NCBI RefSeq assembly: GCF_008831285.2
Contig: NC_045138.2
Span: 34,156,769 to 34,220,768, forward strand
DNA: 64,000 bases
Direction: 5' to 3'
Source of the DNA: Nymphaea colorata
Taxonomy: Eukaryota > Streptophyta > Magnoliopsida > Nymphaeales > Nymphaeaceae
Each line of letters begins with the position of its first letter. The stretch's first letter is position 1. Below the pieces are notes generated by a model. That model did not search any database, was not told the origin of the DNA, and was given only the letters and a program-made list of their open reading frames with translations. Both the position numbers and the translations under genes were made by a program. Of the stretch, positions 13,724 to 27,400 are shown in pieces.

Positions 13724-16697
13724 CCTATCTATAGGTGATGACGGCTAATGTCTTTCTGGTTTTGGATGCCAAAGATGTATGGAAATAAGAGAATGAACTA
13801 TTGGGCTTCTAAATTAGGTTACGAGAACGAGGCCAACATCTCTCTTTCTCGCCGAATTTGTAAAATCGGTCACAGATTCTCACCCACTTTTTATCTTCTA
13901 ATGTATATTTTCATCTGGTCAGCTCTCTCTGTTATTCGGAGCTCATAAAGAATGATAAAAGGGAGACCACTGAGACTTTCCTTGACTCTCACGATATGAG
14001 AAGCAACCAGGCAACTGAAATTATGCTGGAATTCATCGATATAACAATATTTTATGCTTTGAATAAAATATGTCTTCATATTCATCGATATAACAATAAA
14101 ATTTCCAACTGTAGGAAGTTGGGGCATCTCTACATACATCTTCTCTGATTTCACATATGCTGCAGCGTTAGCGGTCCAGCAGGATGCGATATTGATCCGA
14201 AGCCTTGAGAATATCCATTTTCTAAAAATGGGGATACGTTACTGCTGAATTTTTTACGATCTACACTAATGGTTTGTCTTAAAAAGTGCAAGTTACATGG
14301 ATGCATATATCTTTCAAACACCATTTATAAGACAGGAACGAAAATATATGGCAGGGTAGAGTTGAATTCCAACCTGGACGTGTTCCTTATGACCCCGGGC
14401 AGAAAAAATGGAGAAACTGGATATAGAAGTTTCGAAGGATCTTCTGCATGGCTGCGTCCACTCGCTTCCTGCCATATAGATGTAATTGGTTAATATGTGC
14501 TTAATAACCACTTTGATGTTGGTTAATGTAAAGGGCGATTCCACCAGATTATGAACTTTTATCCTTTTTAATTTGGAACTCATTCAGGCTTATTTCCCTA
14601 AATTTTCCATTGCTGTTGAACCGAAACAAGTAAGCGCAAGCTGCAACCTAACCTTAAAACCAACCCAGTTCAAGGGCTTAAACCAAATTAACCTCTTAAG
14701 ATATGCCATTCAAGTGGGTTATTTTTTTGCTGCATTAGGATATTACAGATCGTGTGATCTTAACCTAGAGTAGTTTGTTCGGAAACATATATTTAATGGC
14801 CCTTATAACAACAAATCTTATGGTATAACTAACTTGAGTATGGTTTGCCTTATCTTCCAATGCAACTCCCTGGAGGAAGGGTGGTTTTATCTTAAATTAC
14901 TAGTCACAAAAAATATCCAGGCCAAGTGCCAAACCTGATGCGCAACCTTAATATGGAACATCCAACGCCAACATTCATAGGTGGATGAGTTTTTTATTAT
15001 TTTTTTTTTTACAAATGGTGTTTTCACTTCCTTAATATGGGCATCATTTTAAAAACACAATTAAATATTATAAATTCTGTCTTTTTTTTTTCTTTTATGT
15101 AGACCAAAAATATGATTTTAGCAATTCCTTCGTTTTTATCCAAATAAGCCTTATAATCAAACTTTTTTCTTTTCTTTTCATTCCCTTCATTTCCATTTTT
15201 TTTCATCTCTTTGTTCCCTTTCCCTCCATCGAAATAAAATAAAGAGTAACTGTTCATATGCATTGAGTACAGGGTGGTGTGCAGTAGGCGCGCGGTTTAG
15301 AAACGAAAGTGATCAATTATTTTAGTGCTCATAAGAATATTATAAGTTATCAAGTTGACCTCATTTTTGATCAGGTTGTCTTTCAGTGAGCGCGCATTTG
15401 GGGTCAATGGTTATATATATTCTTCGTGGAAGAAGAAATGCGTCGACGAAAGCAATCTGAATGCGCTGTCAGCCTTGCTTGACAAATGCTTTTCTTGCTC
15501 ATGAATGCCATGACACGAGAATGGAAGATATATAACCTGCAACACTTCTAGAAGATCCAGCAGTCCACCGAGTGACGACGACTTTGCCTTACTGAGATTA
15601 GTCGCCCAAGAAAAGATTGGTATGCATTCATTTATAATGAGTGAGCAGACAACTCAAAGCAAATGTGAAAGGCGTAAATGGTAGTGGTACATTCGGTAGT
15701 GGCTCAGCCTCAATTACACTAATTAGAAACTAAATTATCGGATAGTTGTAGACTATCTTTCTTTTTAATGTTCAGTTTTACAACCAGCAAGATAGTGGCA
15801 GAGACAAAAAAAAAAAAGGGCCGAAAGACGTCGATCGATCTCGAACTTGAACTTGGTAAGATGGGTATGCGGGCACCACCCATGGCCAGATCCTACTTTA
15901 ACTCAGTGGCCGAGCTACATTGTAGTTGGTGTGGACAACCCACAAAATTTACTTTATTTACATATAAAAATTTCATTAGTTTTTAGGAACATGGTCAATT
16001 CGGATTGCTACAACCTCGAGCTGATGGTTCTAAATTGCTGGCTATATCTATTTAAATTCAAAGCAATTTTAATCTGCCATTGTTTTTATTATTTATAATG
16101 AAAGCGTGCATTTTGTGGATAACGTATGCATATTTTTATTTACTTATGTTTATAAAAAATCATTTTTTTCTTGGAAAGAATTTTTTTAATTAATTTTTTT
16201 CAAAATTTTAATTTAAAAGTCTATGATTTATGTTTTTTTGATACAGATCATGTTACACATTTCACAATGTTGGCTAGTACAACAAGGCATTTTAATGAAG
16301 GAGCTCCTCCAAGTCGAGAGTTGAAACCGTTTTCCAACATTAGCTTCAAAACCGTGCACTAATTAGCTTCTTCCTGAATTTTCTGTAACTAAAATTTTGA
16401 ATTCATTTTCAAGAATGGTACATGACAATTAAGTGTACAATAACTTGGGTGCCCATGAAATTTAACCATTCGACCGTCTACATTACAAGAGTTATTACTT
16501 AAGAAGAAGCAAAAAGTAAAGCCTGTCCAATACAAACGCCTTATAAATCTGTCCCATTCAAAATTGGATGACTCTCACATGCAATATTTATTTCTCATAT
16601 GAGCAATTCTTCCGTTTCAAATGTCTTGTTAAACAGATCGCGTAATTTCCTTCACATTAAGCTCATACTCCAATGTGGGATAAAAAGAAACACGTCC
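13724..16697. other. Intergenic between CRK-B promoter and CRK-C 3' end
   Basis: From 13724 to about 14910 the sequence aligns with the region upstream of CRK-A, marking the right edge of the A/B duplication. The rest, 14.9-16.7 kb, is AT-rich with homopolymer tracts. Short open frames here resemble no known protein, and I see no transposon ends. Confidence 0.6.
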
Positions 16698-19600
16698 TTA
16701 TCGTGCTTCTATGTCGCTCATCGTCACCTCATTTTGAGACCTCCCCTCCATTCCAATCATAGGGTACTCCAACTTTCTGCTCACCGTCTCTCTCGGAGAG
16801 TATCTCCCCACAAATGCAGGGTCCAAAGGAGAAGGAATGCTTATGGAGGTGTTACCAAGCATGAAAACCACTTGGGACATTGTTGGCCTATCTTCTGCTT
16901 CTTCCTGAACACACAGCAGACCCACATGGATGCATCTCAGTGCTTCACTTGTTTGGCATGATCCAGCTATCTTTTCTTCAACCAACTCCAGCGCTCTGTC
17001 TTCATTCCACAGTCTCCATGTCTGTGATCAATATCCATCAACATACACGTCAATCTCTGCATGAAAACTAAAAATTCTCTTGTCTAGGTGTGTTTATTTG
17101 TGATTGCAAAATCTTGACTTACATATCCCACAAGGTCCAAGTCAAGCTCAGACTGAAAGAAAGAAGCATTCCTTTTACCAGACACAATCTCTAACAGTAA
17201 GATTCCGAAGCTGAAAACATCGGATCTAGTGGAGAACCGACCCTGCATTGCGTACTCTGGTGACATATAGCCACTACAGAAAGAAAATTTAGCAGAAGTT
17301 AGGACCTCTTTTTTACTCTCTGTTTTGGTGAGGAAAATGTGTGTGTACAAAACACAAAAATCTTAGAAGAAAGCGAGAGAACAAAGGGTAACCAGATTGT
17401 AAAACTTACAATGTCCCAGCAATTCTGCTAGCATCACCTTGTGTTTGGTCCATGCCGAAAAGCTTGGCCATTCCAAAGTCTGAGATCTTGGGATTCATGT
17501 CCTGATCTAGCAAGATGTTGCTTGCTTTTAAATCTCTATGTATGACCTTGAGCCAGGAGTCTTCATGAAGGTACATAAGCCCCTTTGCAATTCCCATAAT
17601 GATTTTAAACCGCGTTCCCCAGTCTAATTTCTCACTTCTTGCCGAATTCCCTTTTCAAATGAAGAACACAGTCAAGCTTTGTGCAGTTGAGAAATGTGTG
17701 AGTTTCAGTACCTCATGGGATGTTTGTATGCAACAAAACGCCCTAAAATCAGGATAAATTGACTTTCATTTTTTTTTTTTCTAGATAGGTGGAAGCAAGT
17801 ACTAGTCTCTCGAGCAACAGTTGTTGAAATGAAAAACAAAGTCGTTCATATGGTTTATAGAGAACTAAAATTGTGGAAATATTTACCAAATAAAAATTTG
17901 TCAAGACTGGTATTCGGCACATATTCATATATAAGGATCTTCTCTTCTCCTTGCAGACAACAGCCATGAAGCCTAACCAAATTCCTATGCTGAAGTTTGG
18001 CAACCAGTTGCACCTCATTCTTAAACTCAGCTGCTCCCTGCGAAGAATATTTGGAAAGCCTTTTTACCGCAATGATCTCACCTCCTGGTAACTTTCCCTG
18101 AAACAACAGTCTACGTCATTAGCCAGATGCAGAGACACGCACCACAAAACAATGGGAAAAAAAAAAAACTCATCAAGAGACTAATTTCCTGCTAGGTTGG
18201 ATCAACACATCCTCTCTAGCTACTTTGTGGTTACGTAAAATTCAGTAATGGTGTTCTCCTCTTAGTGTCCAAGTTCCGGAAAATTCAGGTTCATAAGGCT
18301 TGGTAAGAAGTATGGGAATCGGAAATAGGTCAGCTTAGGAATTTCTAGGTACATTGGTAGAGATTGCAGAGACAGGTTTACTAGATATTCCAAATTTATG
18401 AACTAGTTAATATATGTTGTTGTCTCGTATATGAATTAGAGAGAGAGAGAGAGAGAGTACTCCCTAATTATGCGGTCGTAGGTATATCCCACTCCAGATA
18501 CTCATTTAACCACCCTATTCATCCTCCACTGCCCACGATGCTTCTCATTGCAGATCATATACCAATCTTACTGATCTATATACTTACTCGGACTACCAAC
18601 ATTTGTGGGTAATTGGAGATGGAATTACCTTGTAAACAGGGCCGAACCCACCTTCTCCGAGTTTATTTTGCAGGGAGAAGTTGTCAGTGGCAATTCGTAT
18701 ACTGTCTAGATCAAAAAGTAGCGCCTCCACGCTCTGCAATTCATCTTCACCTGCAATGGAAGTTTCAAGTGGCCATCAGATATATTAATTAGATGCGTCG
18801 GTCAAAGAAGCCCGCCTGCCTTTGTTGTACAAATGCATGGCCTAGTCACTTGCTTTCCCACCTAAATCTTCAGAAACATTTAATACTGCAGAATCCCAAT
18901 TGGATTGTTCCACATTAAATGTTTAATGCGTTTTGACAATTTGAACTGCGATTTCTTGGACAGACGCAGGCCACTCAAAAGTTATGGGGGTTGAACAGAT
19001 TGGACCACTGTAGATTGGACTACCAGTTCCTGTCACTAATATCGGATCAGTCTAAAAATATATGGCAAATGAATGGCCATGCCTGTGTCCAAATGGGATC
19101 ACATAAACTCAACCAGTCCCTTATAAGCCGTATATGATAAAATTATTGCAGATACAATCACAGAGGAAACTGAATCTGACGGAAAGTCTAAGTCATCCAT
19201 CCTTCTGTTTCTGACAGAATGCCTACTTCTACCTGCTCCGATACAAAGTCCATATCCGATTGCCAACCTCACTGCAAGTTGGGTTTGGGTCATATGGATT
19301 TCATGAAGGCCCTTGCTGCCATAATACAGTAGTATTGTCCCGGTGCATGCCGTGCACTGTCAAAATCATGATTATTTGGATTTGGACAGAATTTGTTCTC
19401 GAGTAAATGCTTCCGCCAAAAGTGGTTGAATGACGCTACCCCCCCAATAAATACCTTGCTGCGTCACCGTCCTCTGACATCTAGAATCAGTCATGGTTGA
19501 GATTGTAAAAGTTTGGTCTTTATCAGCTAATAGAATAGCTTGGTGAATCGGATTTGGTACATTCAAAGAAACTTAAAAAACCCTCTGCCTTATTACACAT

Positions 19601-19819
19601 GGACAGTAACATATATGTAGCTATTATATCCAACACATGGACGATATAAACACTTGGGTATACTTAAAATGTTGTTAAAATATGTAGACTAAAGTAAATA
19701 TGAAAAATTATGCGACTGTTCAGTTAGCTTAGACGATTTAGAAGTTACCCACATGTAAAATCATGTCTATAATAACATACACATAAAATGTCGTGAACTC
19801 TCAATCAATCAATCAATAT

Positions 19820-19850
<31 letters not shown>

Positions 19851-21127
19851 GAAAGGAAGGAGTAGGCGTTGACTTTATCCGCCTCTTTGTCATTCAACCA
19901 AAAAGGGGCAGTGAGGCGTGGCGTCAAACCAGCTGCACTTTTTTTTTTTTTTAATTTGAAAACAAAAAGAAGAGCCTCTGTTTCATTTGGGCGTAGAAGT
20001 TCAATGCATTTAACAATTCATTGGGTCGTCAGGTCGTAAGACTCCTGCTATTGACATCTGTTCACGACCAAGAAACGGAAATTTTTACTCGACTCACCAT
20101 TTTGGGGCTTCTTCCTGCTTTTCATTTTCCTTTTGAGAAACAGGGCGCAGATAACACACAGGAAAAGCACAGACGGCACCAAGAAGGAAAGAGTAGTGAC
20201 AACGATTCTGGACGAGCTTACAGCAGGCCCTGCATCATTCGCTGAACACAAGCTTAATAATTTCAGTAAGGCTCAGTACTGAACAACCAAGTGAAATACA
20301 TAGAAGGAAGTAAATTTCATGGTAGTAAGAACAGAACCAGAAGGCCGCGTTGTATGATTGGCAGGGTTCACTGGTGGTGGTGGTTGAGCAGATGTGCTGG
20401 AAGCTGAGCTTGGAAGGAGAGGGTTTGCGCCATACCAAATGAAGCAGCTCGCAGACATCGCTGAAGATGAGAGCTTGTCCGTAATACACTGTGCAATATT
20501 GGAGATGGCCTTTGTTAAGCATAAATTGCAGGAGCTCAAATTCAGGTCTCCTGTGCATTGGGTTACACCGTATATCTTGATGACATCCGTGTATCCAATA
20601 TAACTGGCAGAATACATGGCAGGAGATGAAGTGGTTAACCCTTTAAGAACATTGAAAAGCGACATGACAGAATTTCTGAATTTCTGAGGGGTGGAGACGC
20701 TTAAATTGCAGTAAGAAGGCAATCTATAGTTGGTGTCGATGACTCCAAAGAAATTCTGATCAGAGTAGCGCAATTCACATTTATAGAGCCATATGGTGGC
20801 AGATCTCTTTTGCGAGCAGTACTCGGTGATTAGGCTGGCAGCGCTGGAAGCACAGTCCTGGCAGGAGGCTCCAGTAACATCTCCTCGGCACTGAACGACG
20901 CCGTAGACTTGATCGGCCTCCCTTCCAGCGGTAGCCTTGTAGGATCCAGTGAAAGAAACGTTAGCAGCCAGGGAAGTGAACAACTGGTTGAGGTTATGCT
21001 CGAAGATGCTGTTAGAGGTGTAGGAGGCCGCAGAACTGTGGCAGTCGTAGTCGTATAGAGACTGGGCGTTGATCAGGTGAACCAGTGCTGGAAGAAGAAG
21101 AAATTCGAGCCCACCAATGGCGCCCAT
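16698..21127 (-). CDS. CRK-C: cysteine-rich receptor-like kinase, complete
   Basis: Exons 20338-21127, 20098-20241, 18629-18750, 17887-18097, 17410-17650, 17123-17273 and 16698-17021 join to 1983 nt and 660 residues. I start at the ATG at 21127 (MGAIGGLEF...), which gives a normal leader ending NAQS; the in-frame ATG 48 bases upstream would bury it. DUF26 motifs are [13 protein letters not shown] and [13 protein letters not shown], but the second domain lacks the usual CC pair near its end. The membrane helix is at about residues 276-296. The kinase shows [34 protein letters not shown] and GYMSPEYAM, and the protein ends IEAR. The first donor (GTTCTG) is weak, so the exon 1 boundary is the least certain part. 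The 1.35-kb second intron holds the (TA)n block. Confidence 0.9.
19799..19851. repeat. (TCAA)n followed by (TA)n microsatellite
   Basis: Four TCAA-type tetranucleotides lead into about 30 bp of TA repeats with one G interruption, inside the second intron of CRK-C. Confidence 0.85.
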
Positions 21128-24100
21128 CTTGAGAGCGTTGAAAATTCCAGAAGAGAAGACAGGACAGGAACACAATCACAGCTCCAAGGGCGATAGTTTA
21201 TTCCACAGTCCAGACGACCACATCTCTGGTTTGAGTTATTGTCCCACGTGCATAGTTAGTGCGCGTACCTCTCTCTTCGTTGGACGAAATTAATGCTTCT
21301 GTTGTTTCGTGAATTAACCTGAAAAAGAAAAGGATTTGCACATCCTATCAGCAAGCTTTGCATGCATGTGATTTCCCTTTAAATTTTATGTTTTATCTGC
21401 AAGGCAGGAATCAGGGCATGGTCCTGTTTACTTAGAACAGGTTTTTTCTTCAGTAGTACTTCCAGAAAGTGAGACAAGGTTTGTGGTCCGGAGTGCTGTA
21501 ATTTTGACATCCTGCCGCTGAAAGTTGTAGGTAAGTTAACTCTAATCTGTTTCTGAAGAACAGGAACTATATGGCCCACTGTGTTGATTGCATTCAAGCC
21601 CACGTATTTAGTTTACATTATACAAACAAGAGACTTTCTGCTGATAAAGTCCCTTTATCAGGGTCTGGTTGTTGAATTTCTTGTGTCACACTTTGGGTTA
21701 TACTTGTCCTTAGTTTCCTGTTGTCCGTATTGCATATAAATACAGATACAGGACAAAACCGACATCTGTCTCTGTTATGCCGGCTGGAATTGCTGGGGAG
21801 TTTTCGCCACAAAGTAAAATTTCTCTGATCCAGAGTGGTCTTTAACCATTTGTTCTTCTATCTCTTTCATTTTTCTGGTGAATGTTGTCACTTTGTAAGC
21901 ATTTATGGAGGAAAATTGGTGAAAGATGATTATCTTTGGTATATATGGAATTGGAGATAACTACGTGAGCGCAGGCACTAAATTGACCAAAATTAGCTTA
22001 ATTTATGGTGAGCGTGGACCGGATTACTGATACGCCCAACAATTATGGTTGAAAAAACTTTGCTTCCTGGACCTCAGTTACTGGTAAACGCAAGCAGCAT
22101 GACCTCCAATTCTTTTAAAAGCTGATGTTATGGGAAATCATTTCAAAGTTGTTCTACTAATTTTGGTAAGCTGTTGTGAACATGGGTGATCTCATTCTTG
22201 TGGAGCGTGGAAATTTAGAAACCACTGCTTCTTCCAAGTGGGTACCTTCTTATGGGCTTCTTTACATGTGCATTCAGAAGATCGCTCTTCCAATAAAAAT
22301 TTAAAATACTTAGGAGAGAATCTGACATCTATTGTCTTCTAAGTTGGAACTATGTTCTTTATCCTCCATATAAAGTTGATGACTCCTTGTTATGCCCTTA
22401 CAAGTTACATATTGGATTGGAGAGAGAAAGAGAGAAATGATAAAATGGGAATGAATTTTGAAGACAAGAAGTTTCCTTGCTACAATAACAAATCGCAAAA
22501 ACATAGAAGGACGAAGACAACATAATGTTGCAGGGTCCGTTATGCCGTTAGGACTGCGTGACAGAACGAGAAACCCGCGGGAGCTCCTCCTTTTCCCACG
22601 GTTTCCCATTTCTCCGTCGAAAATATCTGCATCATAGTTCGTGGCCCAAATCTCAGGTTGCGGGGGAGCTCTCTGGCGTTTAGCTTTATGCCGCCTATCG
22701 CCATTTCAAAGAGCAGTGGACAATGGCGAGCCCTCCGCCCTTTCCCCTCCGATCACCATTTCATAGAGCAGCGAATGGTTGCATTAACGCAAAGAATTTT
22801 CTTTAGCCATCTCTCAGCTTGGATTTTACTTATATATGCCTCTTGTAAATTCTGTAAATGGATAAATAGTGAGCTCTAGGTCTGGACATTGTTCACATGA
22901 GATCATAGATTGGTGCTTGTTTGCAGCGCAGCCCAAAAGAGACACAGGCCTTTTCGTGTTTTCTCCGTACCTTCAGAAAAGGAAATAGACAAGAAAAGCA
23001 GATAAGATCCATACAGAAGAAAAGAGCAAGACAAAAAATCAAAAGTAATACGGTTAAAGACAATCCTTTTCCCAAGAAACCTTTTCACGTTGAGATATCA
23101 AGAGCAGTCATCTGGATATCCAATAGCTATGTAATTGTGTCGAGATGGTTGCATCACCATTTCAAATTGTCCATGTGACATAGGTCATCATTGGAGGTAG
23201 TTGTACAAAAGACAATGGCTTGTTTACAAAATATGGTTCTCATTGTATGATTTACTGTTCTACAAAATTTACAACAGTTGTAAGTATTATCTGACTATCC
23301 AGCATTATCTGACCACTGAACTTGATATTATATTTACAAATTTGCTGAAGGCAAATATTTGTTCTTTTCATATATTTGTGCACTCTGTTGAAGATAATCT
23401 TCAACATACTCTCCTGTGAAAATGAGCTTCTTGTTTTTTGAATTCTCAATACTTCATCACAAATGAAGAAAAGAAAAATTAATCTTAGTGCTTGAACTTC
23501 CCCTTCAAACTGACATATTTATGCTGTTTCCCCTGACAATTCTATGTAATTGATGCATTGGCTGTGAAACATGAGAAAATGATCCTTTTGAATGGTTGCT
23601 TTCTTGGTTTTTCTTGTATGTAAGTCCATCTCCTGTACTGTTATTTCAATTACTTGTATTAATTTGATATGTCTTTGCAGCTAAGGACAGAGGTGAAGAA
23701 AGAATTATATGCATTATTTTTAATAGGAGAGATCATTTTGATCTCAATTGATGCTTTTCAAGTAAAGGAAGTCTATTCCAGGGACACAAGCAGTATAGAC
23801 AGCTGTGTTTGTGGCACAAATGACTAATACAGATATTTATTCTGGCGATTAAAATAAGCAATCCCACAAGTGATTCCAATGCTATCTAGAGTAGTAACCG
23901 TGGCGGCAAGAAAAAACACCAGCATAGACCTCAAATGACAGTCGAAGAAGGAAGACAAATACCAGCCCAAGATAATTAGAACAATATCTTTGGAAAAATA
24001 AAGCAAAATTAGATGATCTGCAGAACGAAGAATAAATGGTCCGTGGCGACACATCGAAGTGATACGTCCCTGCAGTTGAAGGATAACTGGATTGTAACGA

Positions 24101-24432
24101 CATAATGAGGAGATATGTCTGTCAACCATGATGTACCTTTGGCAGTACCATGTGAAACTTACTAAAACAAAAAAAATTAAAGAAACAGGATTAAACATTC
24201 TCTTTTATTTTGTACTATTCAATATTGACTTGTATATTTATATGAATAATTACAGATAAAAAACAATTGCAACGTTTAAAATACAGTCATGATAATATTT
24301 CTTTGTTGAGGAAAAGGGATAATTATGGGGGGTAAGGGCCATTTTGTAGTACGATCATTCCTAACAACCTCCAAACTGTATTCCATAACAAAGCCTCCTA
24401 GCCTGCCGTCTTTCATAGAAGGCATGACAATG
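21128..24432. other. Intergenic between CRK-C promoter and CRK-D 3' end
   Basis: No recognisable gene. A perfect 9-bp stem (CTGATAAAG / CTTTATCAG) with a 3-base loop lies at 21641-21661. A GC-richer block at 22.54-22.80 kb contains two imperfect copies of a phrase around CCATTTCA-AGAGCAG. Plus-strand acceptor-like sites before open stretches occur near 22926 and 23681. A 124-codon minus frame at 23824-24198 has hydrophobic segments but matches no family I know. Confidence 0.5.
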
Positions 24433-27400
24433 TTATCTGGCTTCTAACAAGGTGATGGTGTCGCTGGACGGGAGATCTGAGCGGGCGTTGGCTGGATCAC
24501 TTGCAACACATGATCCAACAATTTCGTCAACGTCTGAACCCTTAGGTGCTCCCCCCGTGTTCCTCGCTGTAGAGAAGGCAGGTGGTGAGGGAGATGGGAG
24601 CTGCATAAATGGGCTGTCCAGCATGTGGACGACCTTCGACATCTTCGGTCTGCTGGCTGCTTGCTCTTGTACGCAAAGCAGCCCAACTTGAATGTATCTC
24701 AGCACTTCAATGCGGTTGCTGTTGTTACTTTGATCGACCATGACATGGCGATCCATCAGTTCAGATGCTCTCTCTTCGTTCCAAAGCCTCCATGCCTACA
24801 CAAATCCGCCGGGTAAGGTTGCTTTAATAATGGTTAGTTGCCCATTCAAGAACTCACTTCTTTCCGCTGAAAATTTTCATGAAAATTTGTCTCCTTATAT
24901 CTAGATGGAACATCTTTTCATGTCAACAGAAATGCTCTCTCTCTCTCTCTCTGCTGTCTCTCCCTCAGATGGAGTGGATTTCAAACTTTAATTATCTAAC
25001 TCTTACGAAGTTAGTTCCTGTTTGGACTTTCATCATAGCACGAGTACTTTGTTTATAAACTTCTCCAAATGCTTTTGGGACCGCAAACGCGTCTCATGGA
25101 AATGTTAGGAAAAAAAAATTCACATGAAAGAAGAAGAAGAAGAATCCTCCCGCACTTACATAATTTGGAAGGTCCCGGTCCCCATCCGATTCCTCTGCAG
25201 AAGCATTTCTCCTACCACTGATAATCTCCAAAAGGAGAACTCCAAAGCTGAAAACATCTGCCTTTACTGAAATCTGCCCTTTCATGATGTACTCCGGCGC
25301 CATGTAACCACTGCAACAAAACATGCTCTACAATATTGCAAGAATTTTCAACATCCATACAACATTCGTCACACCTGGTTTGTTCATCTGGCAAATTTAG
25401 CAAGAACGCAGACTTCGATTCTTTCGTAAACTGACCCATCCAATGCCTATGGAATGGTTTGACAGTAAAAACAGTGAAACTCATCAAGATAAGCGCTTGA
25501 ATTTGCTTCTCAGTATTTTATCTTGCCTCTGGTGCCTAATAACTCTAAGCACATTGACTGCTGTCTTCTACAAATCCAGCTGATTGGGTAACTTAATACA
25601 AAATGTTCAAATTCATAACATTAAAAATCTGAAAATCTTCTATGTAAATCAGTTTTTATAATATTTTAAAATAATAATTTTAGCTCTCTCAGCTCATAAA
25701 ACCTACCGAAACATCAATATTTTGGGATTTTCTTTTTATTTATGCTTTTTCACATCCATCCATATGGCTAAATTTGTAAAAAAACAGGTTAAAACATTGA
25801 GGTATATATATATATATATATATATAGTGAATGTTTCCATGTACCGGATAATTACTGGACGACTAAAATTTAAAATTCATCGTTAAAAGGACTATAAATC
25901 ATTGGTCAAGCTACTCTAAACAGTAGTCATTTTATACAGCGTGCTAAATATCGACTTAGAGATTGTTTTTTAGCAATAATTTTTAAAATTTTAAGCATCC
26001 AGCCTACCCAAATTGAATCAATTTGCTATTAGTTGGATTCAAATGGACTAATTGAGGTCGATTTTGATAACAATGTACAAAATATTTGGTAGGCGTAGAA
26101 GAAAGTGTAACTTACAAGGTTCCCGCAACTCTGGTTGTTATAGCATGTGTCTGGTCGTTGGCGAAGAGGGTGGCCATCCCGAAGTCCGAAATCTTTGGTT
26201 TCATTTGTTCATCCAATAGAATGTTGCTGGCTTTGAGATCCCTGTGGATGACCTTGAGTCGGGAATCCTCGTGAAGATAAAGAAGTCCCCTTGCCACTCC
26301 CATTATGATGTCCATTCTTGCGGGCCATCCCAGGAGAGCGCGTTTGGTTGGATTCCCTTTCACATGTACATAACAAAAGGAAAATCTTATTGTTTCCTGC
26401 TTTTATTTTATTTCTGATGATGTCTGTTTGGTCGATGAGTTTCTGGGGAAAGGCAGTGCATTGAGCAGAAAGGGTAACTTGAGATAGAAATCGTTATTTT
26501 AAAATAACCTCTTGCGGCCGCATCATCATCATAAAGGTCTGGAGTGATAGCAGGTAAAATTCTTATGCAGATTTGGTAGCTTGTTTCATTTCAACTAAAC
26601 TAACGAGCTTCATTATTGTTAGAGACAGGGAAAGAAAATGGAGAAAATATGCTTTTCGTGGGTTCTGATTCCTTAAATTAAAAGCAACTTCAAATTTCTG
26701 ACCGACAGTCTGAAGTTTTTTGACAACTATGTAAGAGACGAAACCCCACTCACCAAAGATGAAGTTGTTTAAGCTTCCATTGGGGTGGTAGTCGTAAACG
26801 AGTAGCCTTTCATCTCCTTCCATGCAGCCGCCCAGAAGCGGAACAAGGTTATTGTGCTGAAGTTTTGCTACTAATTCCACCTCATTGTTAAACTCTCTTG
26901 CACCTTGACGGGAGCTCTTTGACAGTCTCTTCACTGCAATCTCTTGGCCGTTTATCAATGTTCCCTGTTACCAACATCTCATGTATAGAAAAGATGTAAT
27001 GCAAATAGTTGCCTCCGGATTCAATTGCTTGAAAGCCACACAAGCAAATCTAGCTTTTGAAGCAAGTGAAACTCCATGTGAAAGAACCAAAAATAGCTTT
27101 GCATTAATGTTGAGAATCTCTAGGTGGTCCATAACCGATGGTCTTGGTTTCAAGTTTTCTTTAGACATCAATAAAAGAGTGGCGGTGCAGGTTGAAATGG
27201 GTTCGACTAGGCATTATTGAGGTCCGAAGCTGGTTTGTGTATCTACAGGGGTGTAATGCCCTTGATAAAGTGAAAAAGAAAAACGTTTGAAAGGACAAAA
27301 TAAGAATTATGAAAACATAAAAAGATTAAAATGTGCATAACTTACAAAAATAAAAAATAAAAATGCCACTGTCTTCTTCTTTCTTTTTGTTAGTGTATAT

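Noticed and set aside
21650-21840. TATAAATA-containing block that looked like a retroelement terminal repeat
   Set aside because: No second copy, no primer-binding site and no element genes nearby.
22540-23760. GC-richer block and acceptor-like sites suggesting a plus-strand gene between CRK-C and CRK-D
   Set aside because: Open stretches are short, do not join convincingly and match no family.
23824-24198. 124-codon minus frame with hydrophobic stretches just behind CRK-D
   Set aside because: No recognisable family, no splice or promoter support, and AT-rich DNA readily gives such hydrophobic frames.
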